Positions 13,977 through 22,349 of a stretch of DNA of 42,666 nucleotides are shown piece by piece. This stretch comes from 2-01-FULL-49-10 sp041652335 (GTDB taxonomy: Bacteria > Patescibacteriota > Kazan-3B-28 > UBA10110). The notes beneath the pieces were generated by a model. It made no database searches. It was not told where the DNA came from and saw only the letters and a program-made list of their open reading frames with translations. The stretch spans positions 1 through 42,666 of the forward strand of contig JBAZHL010000002.1 in the NCBI GenBank assembly GCA_041652335.1, given 5' to 3'. A program made the position numbers and the translations under genes. Each line of letters begins with the position of its first letter. The first letter of the stretch is position 1.

Positions 13977-16355
13977 ATGATGGATTACAGAGAGAGAATT
14001 AGATTAGTTAGGATGAGATATTCACAAATTCCGGGGATATTTTTGTTGGCCTTAGCGTTAGGGGTGAGCTTGCCTCAACCGGTAGTGGCTGCCTCTGACT
14101 ATTCTGCCCAATGGGTGGCTCAGGCTGAGAAGGTTAGTCTAAAAACTGGAGAGACCCAGCAAGTTTGGATAGAGATCAAGAACGTGGGTGCCAGCACTTG
14201 GAAGAATTATGGCGACAATGCCGTAAAGGTTGGTACGGTGCGTAAACGGGACCGGCAAAGTAATCTAAGATCCACTACCTGGTTGAGCGGTAATCGAGTA
14301 GCCAGTATGTCCGAGGCCGAAGTGGCTCCGGGTGGAGTGGGTCGATTCGTTTTTGATATCACGTTAGGTACTAATACCTCTGGTAACTACCGAGAATATT
14401 TTGGGTTAGTGGCGGAAGGGTTAGCTTGGTTTGAGGGGTTTGAGTTTTATATTGATGTTAATGCCACCTCAGCGACCATCACTGGCGAACTAACTTCCAC
14501 TCTGACGCCGGTGGTTATGAAGGTGGGTGAGACCCAGTTGGTTAACGTACAGGTTAAGAATACCGGCGATTTAACCTGGTTAAGTAGTGGGGCTACTGCC
14601 GCGAAAGTGGGCACTGCCAAATTGTTTGATAGAAAGAGTTCGTTTAAATCTGGCAGTTGGCTGAGTGATAATCGGGCGGCCACGGTAGCATCTTCGGTGG
14701 CACCGGGCGAGGTGGGTGAGTTTAGCTTTACGATCAGTGCTCCGAACAAGCCCGGTAAATATTTAGAAAATTTTGCCATAGTGGTGGAGGGGTTGGCCTG
14801 GGTTCCAAAAACTAATTTTGTAGTTGATATAACAGTTCAACCAGCGATCTATTCGGTGGGGTTTGTCCGACAATCAGAGCCGGTATCGCTAACACCAGGA
14901 GCTGAAGCGGCGATGTGGGTAGAGTTGGTGAACAAAGGCAATACCACCTGGAGGGCCACCGGCGATAATGCTACTAAATTAGGAACTGCCAGGGTTTTAG
15001 ATCGCGAAAGTTTGTTTTATCACTCCAGCTGGTTAAATAAAAATCGGGTAGTGGCGGTGGAAAAAGATACCGCTCCCGGTGAGGTGGGTAGGTTTAGCTT
15101 CACCATCCGCGCCCCCGAACAGGTTGGTGCTTACAAGGAATATTTTAGACCAGTGGTTGAAAATGTAACTTGGATGGAGGATTTAGGGATCTACTGGGAT
15201 ATTACAGTAAACGAGGAGTTAAAATTGGTGCGACCAATCCGAGTTGGCCTAAGCTCAACCACTAATAATATGACCATCAGCAGCAGTGGGGGGATGGTGA
15301 TCAGGCAGGGCGATAGCCGCGGGTTGGTGGAGAGAATAGCTGGCAATCAGTTGGTGGTGGTCACGGCTATTAGCGGTGGCTATTCGATCAACATTAATGG
15401 GTCAGCTCGTTCGATTGATGATTATCTGCGGTTTATCCCACTCAAGAACTCTATTATCACAGTTAGTAATGATGGAATTAGCAGTAGCTATAATCGATTC
15501 CGAGGGATTATGACCGTTCGTCGATCGAGCTATAGCGGTAACGTTTGGATGGTTAACGAGTTGGAGTTAGAGGATTACCTCAGGGGGTTAGCGGAGGTAC
15601 CAGAGAGTTGGCCGATGGAGGCCAGAAAAGCGCAAGTGATTGCGGCACGCACGTTTGCCGTACGGAGGATAAATGATCCCAAGGCCGATATCTTTGATAT
15701 CTACGATGACACTCGTGATCAAGTTTATTATGGCTTTAATCATGAAACTAATCGTCCCGGCATCTCGCAGGCGGTGGATGCGACCACCAGCTTATTGGTA
15801 CTGTATGGTGGCCAGCCAGCTTTAACTTACTATCATTCCGATAGTGGAGGAGCGACTGAGGGAGTAGAAAATGTCTGGAGTAGCGGCAACGCGGCTAAGG
15901 CTATCCCGTATCTGGTGGGAGTGGCTGATCCGTACTCTAAGCCGGTAACTTGGGAGGCGACCTTATCGCAAGGATATGTTCAAAATCGATTCAGTGATCA
16001 GTTGACTAAGGCGGGAGCCGCTGCCGGCGAGACGATCGCCAGTATGATGATTGATGATCGTTACCCGTCGGGTCGGTTGCGGAACATTAGTTTGATTACC
16101 AGTACGGGCAAGCGGGCGACGATGGATCTTAACACCTTTGATTATCTAACCGATAGCAACTATGTTAAGAGCATGAACTTTACCATCATCGCTACCGGAT
16201 CCAACAACGCACCAGACTTTATCTTAAGTGGTAAAGGCAACGGTCACGGAGTGGGGTTATCCCAATGGAGCTCTTATAATATGGCGTCAGCCGGACAGAC
16301 CGCTGAGCAGATTCTAAAATATTTTTATACGGGTGTAAGTGTGGGAACAGCTTAG
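13977..16355 (+). CDS. Secreted SpoIID/LytB-domain protein with three NBR1-type Ig repeats
   Basis: 792 residues. A signal peptide ends about residue 39 (VVAA). Three repeats of about 115 residues follow (roughly 44-160, 165-277, 285-402), each with the patterns VSL..GE.Q.VWIE.KN.G..TW, a W-L-S/N-N-R motif and APGEVGRFSF..RAP...G.Y.EYF, resembling the NBR1-type Ig-like domain. The C-terminal half (about 430-790) is a SpoIID domain: FRGIMTVRR, LEDYLRGLAEVPESWPMEARKAQ with a conserved Glu near 540, TYYHSDSGGATEG and GHGVGLSQW. SpoIID is a lytic transglycosylase that processes denuded glycan strands. Here it probably works on peptidoglycan outside the cell. It overlaps comFC by 17 nt. Confidence 0.9.
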   Translation: MMDYRERIRLVRMRYSQIPGIFLLALALGVSLPQPVVAASDYSAQWVAQAEKVSLKTGETQQVWIEIKNVGASTWKNYGDNAVKVGTVRKRDRQSNLRSTTWLSGNRVASMSEAEVAPGGVGRFVFDITLGTNTSGNYREYFGLVAEGLAWFEGFEFYIDVNATSATITGELTSTLTPVVMKVGETQLVNVQVKNTGDLTWLSSGATAAKVGTAKLFDRKSSFKSGSWLSDNRAATVASSVAPGEVGEFSFTISAPNKPGKYLENFAIVVEGLAWVPKTNFVVDITVQPAIYSVGFVRQSEPVSLTPGAEAAMWVELVNKGNTTWRATGDNATKLGTARVLDRESLFYHSSWLNKNRVVAVEKDTAPGEVGRFSFTIRAPEQVGAYKEYFRPVVENVTWMEDLGIYWDITVNEELKLVRPIRVGLSSTTNNMTISSSGGMVIRQGDSRGLVERIAGNQLVVVTAISGGYSININGSARSIDDYLRFIPLKNSIITVSNDGISSSYNRFRGIMTVRRSSYSGNVWMVNELELEDYLRGLAEVPESWPMEARKAQVIAARTFAVRRINDPKADIFDIYDDTRDQVYYGFNHETNRPGISQAVDATTSLLVLYGGQPALTYYHSDSGGATEGVENVWSSGNAAKAIPYLVGVADPYSKPVTWEATLSQGYVQNRFSDQLTKAGAAAGETIASMMIDDRYPSGRLRNISLITSTGKRATMDLNTFDYLTDSNYVKSMNFTIIATGSNNAPDFILSGKGNGHGVGLSQWSSYNMASAGQTAEQILKYFYTGVSVGTA

Positions 16356-17028
16356 CCGGAAACTGCTTGATACTATATTTCCGCCGCGCTGTAGTGGCTG
16401 TCAAAAAATAGGTGATTGGTTATGCCAAGATTGTTGGCAGAGTTTGGCGCTGGCTAAAACGCCACTGTGTTATCGCTGTGGTCGGATCTCACCAGGCTTT
16501 AGAATTTGCCCTGGTTGTCGAAAGGCTGGAGGGCTCTCCCGGCTGATCTTTTGCGGCTATTGGCAGGATCCCCTGCGTAGGTTGATATTAAATCTTAAAT
16601 ATCGCCGCCTGCGGATTTTAGCTGATTATTTGATCGAACTGATGGTTAACTCTTGGGGCTTGGTAGCTGAGCCGATTGATTTAGTGGTGCCAGTACCATT
16701 GCATTGGCGGAGGAGTTGGCAACGAGGGTTTAACCAAGCAGAGATCTTGGCTACTGGGGTGGCTAAAAAGTTAGGGGTAAATACAGCCGATCTGTTGGTG
16801 CGTCAGAAATCAACCCAACCTCAATTTAGCTTGGCTAAAACCAATCGACAGAGTAATGTTTTAGGGGTGTTTGCCGTGAAGAAGCGATGGCAGGGATCGG
16901 TTAGCGGTAAGATCGTATTGGTGGTAGATGATGTAGTGGCCACTGGCTCAACCATTGAGGAGTGCGCTAAAATATTAAGGCAGAAAGGAGCTAAACAAGT
17001 ATGGGGATTAGTGATCGCCCGGGCTTAA
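16339..17028 (+). CDS. comFC: ComF-family phosphoribosyltransferase-like protein
   Basis: 229 residues, usual length. An N-terminal zinc-finger region has paired cysteines at 18/21, 29/32, 44/47 and 57/60. A PRTase fold ends in the PRPP loop VLVVDDVVATGSTIEE (about 193-208). VPVPLHWRR..QRGFNQAEILA is the ComF signature. ComFC helps DNA uptake during transformation, and its neighbourhood in a genome with pili makes a competence role plausible. The ATG lies 17 nt inside the SpoIID gene in another frame. The gene's 3' end overlaps the mutase by 28 nt. The start is supported because the cysteine motif begins only 17 residues later. Confidence 0.92.
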   Translation: MWEQLSRKLLDTIFPPRCSGCQKIGDWLCQDCWQSLALAKTPLCYRCGRISPGFRICPGCRKAGGLSRLIFCGYWQDPLRRLILNLKYRRLRILADYLIELMVNSWGLVAEPIDLVVPVPLHWRRSWQRGFNQAEILATGVAKKLGVNTADLLVRQKSTQPQFSLAKTNRQSNVLGVFAVKKRWQGSVSGKIVLVVDDVVATGSTIEECAKILRQKGAKQVWGLVIARA

Positions 17029-18359
17029 ACTCTTCCATCTTTCGCGCTTACGATATTCGTGGGGTCTATCCGACCGAACTAAATGAGGGCGGTGCCTATA
17101 TGGTGGGCAAAGCCATTCAGCGTTATACCAATTGTCACACGGTCGCAGTCGGCCGCGACGCTCGATTGAGCGCTCCGGCCATACATCGCGCGGTCTGCCA
17201 AGGATTTCGCGACAGTGGATGCGAAGTATTTGATTGTGGAATGGCTGGCACGGATATGATGAACTGGGCTGCTGGCGCTAAGGATTTTGATGTTACTATC
17301 AGTGTCACTGCTTCCCATAATCCCAAGGAATGGATCGGAATGAAGCTTTATAAGCGGGGCGGGATACAGATTGGAGGGGATGGAGAAGTGTTGGCGATCG
17401 GCGAGGTGGTCACGGAAGAGGATTACCGACCAGCTGAATTAGATATGACCAAGATCGATCTGCTGCCCGACTGGATCAAGCATGTTTTATCGTTTATCGA
17501 TCCAGCCAAGATTGAGCCGTTTAAGATAGTAGTCGACGCGGGTAATGGAGTCGCTGGGCCAATTGTGCGGGAGCTCTTTAGGCATCTGCCTGTTAAAATA
17601 GTGGAGATGTACTTTGAGCCGGACGGCAACTTTCCTTACCATCTGCCTAGCCCGATCGAGCCTCAGAATGTAGCTGATCTTCGGCAGCGAGTGGTGATCG
17701 AGAAGGCGGACTTAGGGATAGCCTTTGATGGTGATGCTGATCGAATGTTTTTGATTGATGAACAAGGAGAGATTGTAACGGGCAACGAAACAACAGCTAT
17801 GGTAATGGATCAGTTGTTGAAAGAGGATCCAAGTCGCATCATGTTGTACGGAGCTATCGCTGGCTGGAATATTCGAGATGTAATTAGTAAACATCATGCC
17901 GTTGCTTACCGTACCAAGGTAGGCACTGGCTTTATTAAGAAGGATATGCAAACTCGGGGGGCCTATTTTGCCGGTGAGCACTCTGGTCATTACTATTTCC
18001 AGCGCAACTACAATGGTGATTCGGGACTAATCGCTGTGGTGTTGGTATTGGCCTTAATCTCGCAACAACGTCAGCCTTTAAGTCAGATTTTGAAACCGTA
18101 TCGACAGTATCGACAGATTCCGGAGACTAATTTTAGGGTCGGTGATCCTAAGTTGGTGATGGAAAAATTGGCAGAGCGATACGCGGATGGCCAGGTCGAT
18201 TGGCTGGATGGCCTAACGGTAACTTATCCTGATTGGTGGCTTAACGTACGGCCGAGCTCCAATGAACCGCTGTTGCGGCTCAATGTGGAAGCGGTGTCGC
18301 AGGAACTTTTGAATAGCAAAGCCGCCGAGCTATCCGCGGCAATTAGTGATTTAGCCTAA
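17001..18359 (+). CDS. manB: Phosphomannomutase/phosphoglucomutase
   Basis: 452 residues, typical of the bacterial PMM/PGM family. Conserved SIFRAYDIRGVYP at 12-24, catalytic phosphoserine loop VTASHNP (S105), metal loop FDGDADR (about 242-248), sugar-binding GEHSGHYYF and the C-terminal phosphate loop RPSSNEPLLRL are all present. It interconverts hexose 1- and 6-phosphates, supplying GDP-mannose or, through GalU, UDP-glucose synthesis. It starts 28 nt within comFC; no later in-frame start precedes the conserved N-terminus, so the overlap is real. It converges with trpS with a 4-nt overlap of coding ends. Preference for mannose or glucose cannot be told from sequence by eye. Confidence 0.93.
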   Translation: MGISDRPGLNSSIFRAYDIRGVYPTELNEGGAYMVGKAIQRYTNCHTVAVGRDARLSAPAIHRAVCQGFRDSGCEVFDCGMAGTDMMNWAAGAKDFDVTISVTASHNPKEWIGMKLYKRGGIQIGGDGEVLAIGEVVTEEDYRPAELDMTKIDLLPDWIKHVLSFIDPAKIEPFKIVVDAGNGVAGPIVRELFRHLPVKIVEMYFEPDGNFPYHLPSPIEPQNVADLRQRVVIEKADLGIAFDGDADRMFLIDEQGEIVTGNETTAMVMDQLLKEDPSRIMLYGAIAGWNIRDVISKHHAVAYRTKVGTGFIKKDMQTRGAYFAGEHSGHYYFQRNYNGDSGLIAVVLVLALISQQRQPLSQILKPYRQYRQIPETNFRVGDPKLVMEKLAERYADGQVDWLDGLTVTYPDWWLNVRPSSNEPLLRLNVEAVSQELLNSKAAELSAAISDLA

Positions 18360-19363
18360 ATTAAGCCGATCTTACGCTTGGCCTCGGCTAAGGTTTTTTG
18401 GGCGATCTTGTCTGCTCGTTTGGCTCCATCCTTTAGGATGCGATCGAGTAGTTTTTTATTTTTCATGTAATGGACTATCTGCTTTTGAATGGGGGAGAGC
18501 TTGGTGATAACTATCTCGGCCAACTCTCTTTTTAAATCACCATAACCGCTCTTGGCGAAGTGCTTTTCAATTTGAGATTCGGTTTTGCCGGATAGCACTT
18601 TGTAGATAGTTAGTAGATTGTACAGTCCTTTGCGAGCAGGATCGAATTTAATTGTAGTGCCAGAATCGGTGACTGCTCGCATGATCTTTTTGAGAATGAT
18701 CTCGGAAGAATCGGTAAGCAGAATGCAGCCCACATCGTTGTCGCTCTTGCTCATCTTTTTGGTAGGATCCAAGAGATCCATAATCCGGGTACCTTCTTTT
18801 CTAAGCAGCGGTTCTGGCACCACGAAGGTTTTACCAAAACGTTTGTTAAAGCGCTCAGCAATATCGCGGGCTAACTCAACATGCTGTTTTTGATCTTCGC
18901 CGACCGGCACCGCGTTGGCCTGATATAACATAATATCGGCGGCCATCAATAGGGGGTAGTTAAACAGACCGGCACCGATGCTTTGGGTATCTTTAGTTTT
19001 TTGAACCTTGTCTTTATATTGGGTCATTCTGCCCAACTCTCCCATTGTGGCGATGGTGGTGAGTAGCCACATTAGCTCGCTATGAGCGGGAACGTGTGAT
19101 TGAACGAATACGATTGATTTCTTGGGGTCGATACCCGAAGCCAAAATGATGGCAGCTGTGAGGTAGATTTGATGAGCTAATACCTTGGGGTCTTGTGGCA
19201 CCGTGATCGCATGAAGATCAACCACCGGGAAAAGAGCCCGGTCGTATTTATTTTGCAATTCAGCCCAATAGCTAATCGCTCCCACGTAGTTGCCTAACTG
19301 AGGGATACCAGACGGTTTGATACCAGATAGAACGGTCTTGCTCATATAAGCTAAAACTATCAT
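18356..19363 (-). CDS. trpS: Tryptophanyl-tRNA synthetase
   Basis: 335 residues, normal length. HIGH-class motif appears as PSGIPQLGNYVGA near the start and the KMSKS loop as KKMSKSDND. Also seen are GVGEDQKQH-type residues (VPVGEDQKQHVELARDIA) and ADIMLYQA, which bind Trp-AMP in the family. It charges tRNA-Trp. The start may be Met1 (19363) or Met7 (19345, MSKTVLSGIKPSG); neither has a clear Shine-Dalgarno. No T-box features (AGGGTGG-type antiterminator) were found in the 175 bp upstream, which instead carry an inverted-repeat segment. Confidence 0.95.
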   Translation of the reverse strand: MIVLAYMSKTVLSGIKPSGIPQLGNYVGAISYWAELQNKYDRALFPVVDLHAITVPQDPKVLAHQIYLTAAIILASGIDPKKSIVFVQSHVPAHSELMWLLTTIATMGELGRMTQYKDKVQKTKDTQSIGAGLFNYPLLMAADIMLYQANAVPVGEDQKQHVELARDIAERFNKRFGKTFVVPEPLLRKEGTRIMDLLDPTKKMSKSDNDVGCILLTDSSEIILKKIMRAVTDSGTTIKFDPARKGLYNLLTIYKVLSGKTESQIEKHFAKSGYGDLKRELAEIVITKLSPIQKQIVHYMKNKKLLDRILKDGAKRADKIAQKTLAEAKRKIGLI

Positions 19364-19388
19364 AGTTTATCGGTTTAGATAAGGCCGC

Positions 19389-19512
19389 TATACCCCGTTA
19401 GAAGTCCGGAGAAGCCTTGGGAAATAGTTTGAAAATATTAATTGACGGACATCGTTTCACTTACAACGGGCTCACATTTGTCGGTCTCATCGGCGACTTC
19501 TAACGGGGTATA
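19389..19512. repeat. 124-bp segment bounded by 18-bp perfect inverted repeats
   Basis: TATACCCCGTTAGAAGTC at 19389-19406 is the exact reverse complement of 19495-19512. The 88 bp between have no ORF. The right end adjoins TATAAT (19514-19519), a possible -10 for the nucleotidyltransferase gene at 19539, with no good -35. The unit resembles a MITE-like element, or a regulatory hairpin shared by the divergent genes trpS and the nucleotidyltransferase. A TA target duplication cannot be separated from the TATA at the repeat ends. Confidence 0.75.
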
Positions 19513-19538
19513 CTATAATGTAACTGTAAGATCACTCG

Positions 19539-20438
19539 ATGGACGAACTAAAAAAATCAGTTCTGGTACCAATAATTTTCTTTAGCTATTTTCAGTTTCC
19601 CTTAAAACTAAAAGAGCTGCGCCGGTACCTGTGGCGATGTGAGCTGTCTGAAGAGGAGTTAAAAAAGGTGATTAGATTATTGCCGCGAGTGAACTATGAG
19701 CAGGATCTGATCTGGTATGGTTCGGTGGCGGATCGGTCAAGCAAGGCGGAATTAGCTAATAATTTTTGGCGGAAAACTAAGCGCTATCGTTGGGTGTTTG
19801 CTAATGTGCCTTTTTTGCGTGAGGTGTTTGTAACCAACACCCTGGCCTACGATAACGTTAAGCCGGGGAGCGACATTGATCTATTGATCGTAGGTAGGTC
19901 AGGTAGGCTGTGGATCTGCCGAGCGATCCTATTGCTGCTTCTGAGCTGGTTGGGGCTGAGAGTTAGGGGGGTTAATAAGCACGCTCGGTTTTCGCCGGAA
20001 CTCTGGTTGGGGGACAGCGAATTAGATATTCGAAAGATAGCTTTAGATAATGACTATTATTTATCGTTTTGGTTGGCGGATGTAACGCAGATCTGGCCGG
20101 GTGGCGAGCCTAAAAAACTTTGGCAATCCAACTCTTGGCTAAAACAAACTCTACCGATCGCTTGGCGTAGCCCGCGAGTGAGAGAGTGGCCAATAATCAA
20201 TCCGTCGTATGGTTGCCAAATGATCGAACGGTGGTTGGGGGGTCACTACGGGGATTGGCTGGAGCGGAGATCAAAAGACGCTCAGAAAAAAATTATTCAA
20301 CGCAGTCTGGATCGGTTGGGCGTCAATCCGTCGGTGGTGGTAGAGGATAATGTAATTAAGCTACATTTTAACGATCGTAGGGCAATGGTGCGTGACGCGA
20401 TCGAAGGAGCGCTAAGTGAAATTTTGGCAGATGGTTAA
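19539..20438 (+). CDS. Nucleotidyltransferase-fold protein of unknown substrate
   Basis: 299 residues. The pol-beta-type nucleotidyltransferase motif is visible at 109-118 (PGSDIDLLIV: Gly-Ser, then Asp-x-Asp), preceded by the strand VFVTNTLAYDNV. The N-terminal part (1-90) is helical, with a winged-helix-like flavour (SEEELKKVIRLLPRV). A hydrophobic stretch near 126-141 follows the motif, and a basic C-terminal region comes last. Related stand-alone proteins occur in CPR genomes but I know no established substrate. The 3' end overlaps the O-antigen-ligase-like gene by 23 nt, so a link to surface glycan work is possible but unproven. Confidence 0.75.
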   Translation: MDELKKSVLVPIIFFSYFQFPLKLKELRRYLWRCELSEEELKKVIRLLPRVNYEQDLIWYGSVADRSSKAELANNFWRKTKRYRWVFANVPFLREVFVTNTLAYDNVKPGSDIDLLIVGRSGRLWICRAILLLLLSWLGLRVRGVNKHARFSPELWLGDSELDIRKIALDNDYYLSFWLADVTQIWPGGEPKKLWQSNSWLKQTLPIAWRSPRVREWPIINPSYGCQMIERWLGGHYGDWLERRSKDAQKKIIQRSLDRLGVNPSVVVEDNVIKLHFNDRRAMVRDAIEGALSEILADG

Positions 20439-21837
20439 TCAATACTGGCTGGGGCTAACTTTATTTGCGATCCCTTTTTCTACCAGGAAGGTGATAAGCC
20501 CGGTTTTTTATCAAGGGACCTTTGTCGATTATGCATCGATCAGTTTATTTGTTAGTGACTTATTGATCGCTGGATTATTGCTTTTGTGGCTGATCGATTT
20601 TAAGCGAACTGGCAGATTTAAATTGGGCCCAAAATTGCTAACTATTCCCTTGTTGCTGTTAGCGGGTTGGATGTGGGTGTCATTATTATGGGTTTCGACG
20701 GATATATTAGTTGGTGTTCAGTCGGCCTTTAGGTTCTCGCTGTACCTGGGGTTATATTTCTACCTGATCAATCGGGTAGCTGAAATAAAAACATTACTAT
20801 ACCCATTGGCAGCGGGGGTGGTGGCTCAGGGGGGTATAGCGATCGGTCAGTATTTTGTTAACCATTCATTGGGATTAAAGTGGCTGGGAGAATCGGTGTT
20901 AGACCCAAGAGAATCGGGCATCCCTGTGGTGCTGATCGATGGGGTGAGACAACTACGAGCTCACGGTACATTACCCCACGCCAATGTATTGGGTGGGTAT
21001 TTAGCTTTAAGCTTAGCGATGATGTGGCCGCTACTATTCGATCGGAACAGGGTGACCAACCGGCTAATGTGGTGGGGGGTTGTTGGTGTTGGATTGGTTG
21101 GATTAGCTTTGTCGCTATCCCGTAGCGCCGGTATCGCTCTAATCGGTGGCGGCGCGTTAGTGGTCATTTGGCTGTTGTTTAAGCACCTCAACAAATTATG
21201 GTCGAGCCTTAAAGTTGGTTGGCCGATCATGGTGGCCGTGATCGTGGTAGTTGCCAGTCAGTGGCAGGCGATCGCCCCGCGCTTAAGTTCTGACCCCAAT
21301 ACTTTAGAGCAGATATCGGTTGATTCTCGGATTAGGCAGTGGGGTGAGTTTAGGCAGGTGTATAGCCCACGGGTTCTGACCGGGGTAGGTATTGGCCAAT
21401 ACTTTCTCAGTATTTGGCGCCCGGAAGGGGAGGTGGCCTCAGCTGATCAGATGCCCAGTTGGCAGTATCGGTCAGAGTTGGGTGGCTGGAGCTATTCGGC
21501 CGCCAGAAGCCTTAACTATTACCAACCTGTTCATGATGTCTACTTGCTCTCTTTGGCAGAACTGGGGCCAATAGGGGCGGGGTTATGGGTATGGATGATC
21601 GTGGTGGGGGTCTATCTATCAATGAAATTGGTCAAAGACCAAACGGTTTGGGGTATGGCTGGTTTGTGGGCTGTCCTCTCGGTGGCCGGCATCTCATTGG
21701 TTGATCACTACTTCTGGACATTGCCTAGCGGCCGATTAATGGTTATATTAGTGCTTGGCTATATAGCTGTTTTATGGGTTAATTCAGGATATAATGGAAA
21801 ACGTGGAAACCGAAAATCAACCTCAGTTAGTGAATAA
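20416..21837 (+). CDS. O-antigen ligase/polymerase-like membrane protein
   Basis: 473 residues with about 10-12 hydrophobic segments. A periplasmic region around 285-385 holds residues seen in Wzy/WaaL-type proteins: LTGVGIGQYF, HDVYLLSLAELGPIGAGLW. The pair LSLSRSAGIALIGG is also typical. These enzymes join or polymerise glycans on a lipid carrier outside the membrane. The start is GTG at 20416 with AAGGAG at 20404-20409, 6 nt upstream, which decides it despite a 23-nt overlap with the previous gene. Its 3' end overlaps the next gene by 44 nt. Whether it is a ligase, a polymerase or a protein glycosyltransferase cannot be read from this. Confidence 0.82.
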   Translation: MKFWQMVNQYWLGLTLFAIPFSTRKVISPVFYQGTFVDYASISLFVSDLLIAGLLLLWLIDFKRTGRFKLGPKLLTIPLLLLAGWMWVSLLWVSTDILVGVQSAFRFSLYLGLYFYLINRVAEIKTLLYPLAAGVVAQGGIAIGQYFVNHSLGLKWLGESVLDPRESGIPVVLIDGVRQLRAHGTLPHANVLGGYLALSLAMMWPLLFDRNRVTNRLMWWGVVGVGLVGLALSLSRSAGIALIGGGALVVIWLLFKHLNKLWSSLKVGWPIMVAVIVVVASQWQAIAPRLSSDPNTLEQISVDSRIRQWGEFRQVYSPRVLTGVGIGQYFLSIWRPEGEVASADQMPSWQYRSELGGWSYSAARSLNYYQPVHDVYLLSLAELGPIGAGLWVWMIVVGVYLSMKLVKDQTVWGMAGLWAVLSVAGISLVDHYFWTLPSGRLMVILVLGYIAVLWVNSGYNGKRGNRKSTSVSE

Positions 21838-22180
21838 TTTAGAGATCGACACCAGAGTGTTTGCGGCTTTAAGTTATCTCTCGGTTCTGTTTGTGATCCC
21901 TTGGATCACCAAACGGGACGATAAGTTCGTGATGTTTCATGTTCGTCAGGGGGTGGTTCTATTTTTGGTCGAGGTGGTAGCGTGGTTCGTGCTATGGATG
22001 ATAGAATCTTTTCTGACCACGATCTTTCATTTTGGAGCTTTGACTTTGGTCTCGATCTTGTATAAGCTGGCGTGGTTGTTCTTCGTGGCGGTGAGTGTGG
22101 CTGGTGCCTACTTTGCCGCTCGGGGGGTCGAGAAACAGCTGCCCTGGTTGTGGTTGTTTGCTCGCAATTTAAAACTATAA
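21794..22180 (+). CDS. DUF4870-family membrane protein
   Basis: 128 residues. Three membrane segments (about 25-40, 55-72 and 85-108) and the motif KFVMFHVRQGVVLFLVE, with the usual YLSVLFVIPW before it, match DUF4870/Tic20-like small membrane proteins. Their function is not established. The ATG lies 44 nt inside the preceding gene, in another frame. The shared length of 15 codons is unusual. An alternative start at Met34 would delete the first helix, so the early start is more likely. Confidence 0.78.
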   Translation: MENVETENQPQLVNNLEIDTRVFAALSYLSVLFVIPWITKRDDKFVMFHVRQGVVLFLVEVVAWFVLWMIESFLTTIFHFGALTLVSILYKLAWLFFVAVSVAGAYFAARGVEKQLPWLWLFARNLKL

Positions 22181-22188
22181 CTATGTAT

Positions 22189-22270
22189 GGGCCGTTGGCT
22201 CAGTTGGTAGAGCGGTCCGATGGACATCGGATAGGTCATCGTTTCGTCAGATGTTAGGTTGATAAGTTGT
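22189..22270 (+). pseudogene. Partial tRNA-Ala-like copy (5' part only)
   Basis: The first 26 nt (22189-22214) are identical to the first 26 nt of tRNA-Ala(GGC) at 22274-22299: acceptor 5' strand, D arm and base 26. After that the sequence diverges. The anticodon arm can form CCGAT/ATCGG with only a 4-nt loop, the T arm is degenerate (CATC/GATG), and there is no matching 3' acceptor strand or CCA. It is not a functional tRNA by inspection. A weak promoter (TTGTTT, 16 nt, TATAAC at 22176-22181) lies just upstream and could serve this copy and the real tRNA. Confidence 0.75.
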
Positions 22271-22273
22271 TAA

Positions 22274-22349
22274 GGGCCGTTGGCTCAGTTGGTAGAGCGC
22301 CTCCATGGCATGGAGGAGGTCACCGGTTCGAATCCGGTACGGTCCACCA
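22274..22349 (+). tRNA. tRNA-Ala(GGC)
   Basis: Acceptor GGGCCGT (22274-22280) pairs with ACGGTCC (22339-22345) allowing one G-T; A and encoded CCA (22347-22349) follow. Anticodon stem CCTCC/GGAGG encloses loop ATGGCAT with anticodon GGC. The T arm ACCGGTTCGAATCCGGT is canonical. A terminator lies at 22358-22383. Partial copies of the gene lie on both sides (5' part at 22189, 3' tail at 22466). Confidence 0.95.

Noticed and set aside
19364..19538. T-box riboswitch upstream of trpS
   Set aside because: No AGGGTGG-type antiterminator or stem I pattern is visible; the dominant feature is the 18-bp inverted repeat.
22189..22270. A functional second tRNA gene
   Set aside because: It lacks a proper 7-nt anticodon loop, a T arm, a matching acceptor 3' strand and CCA.
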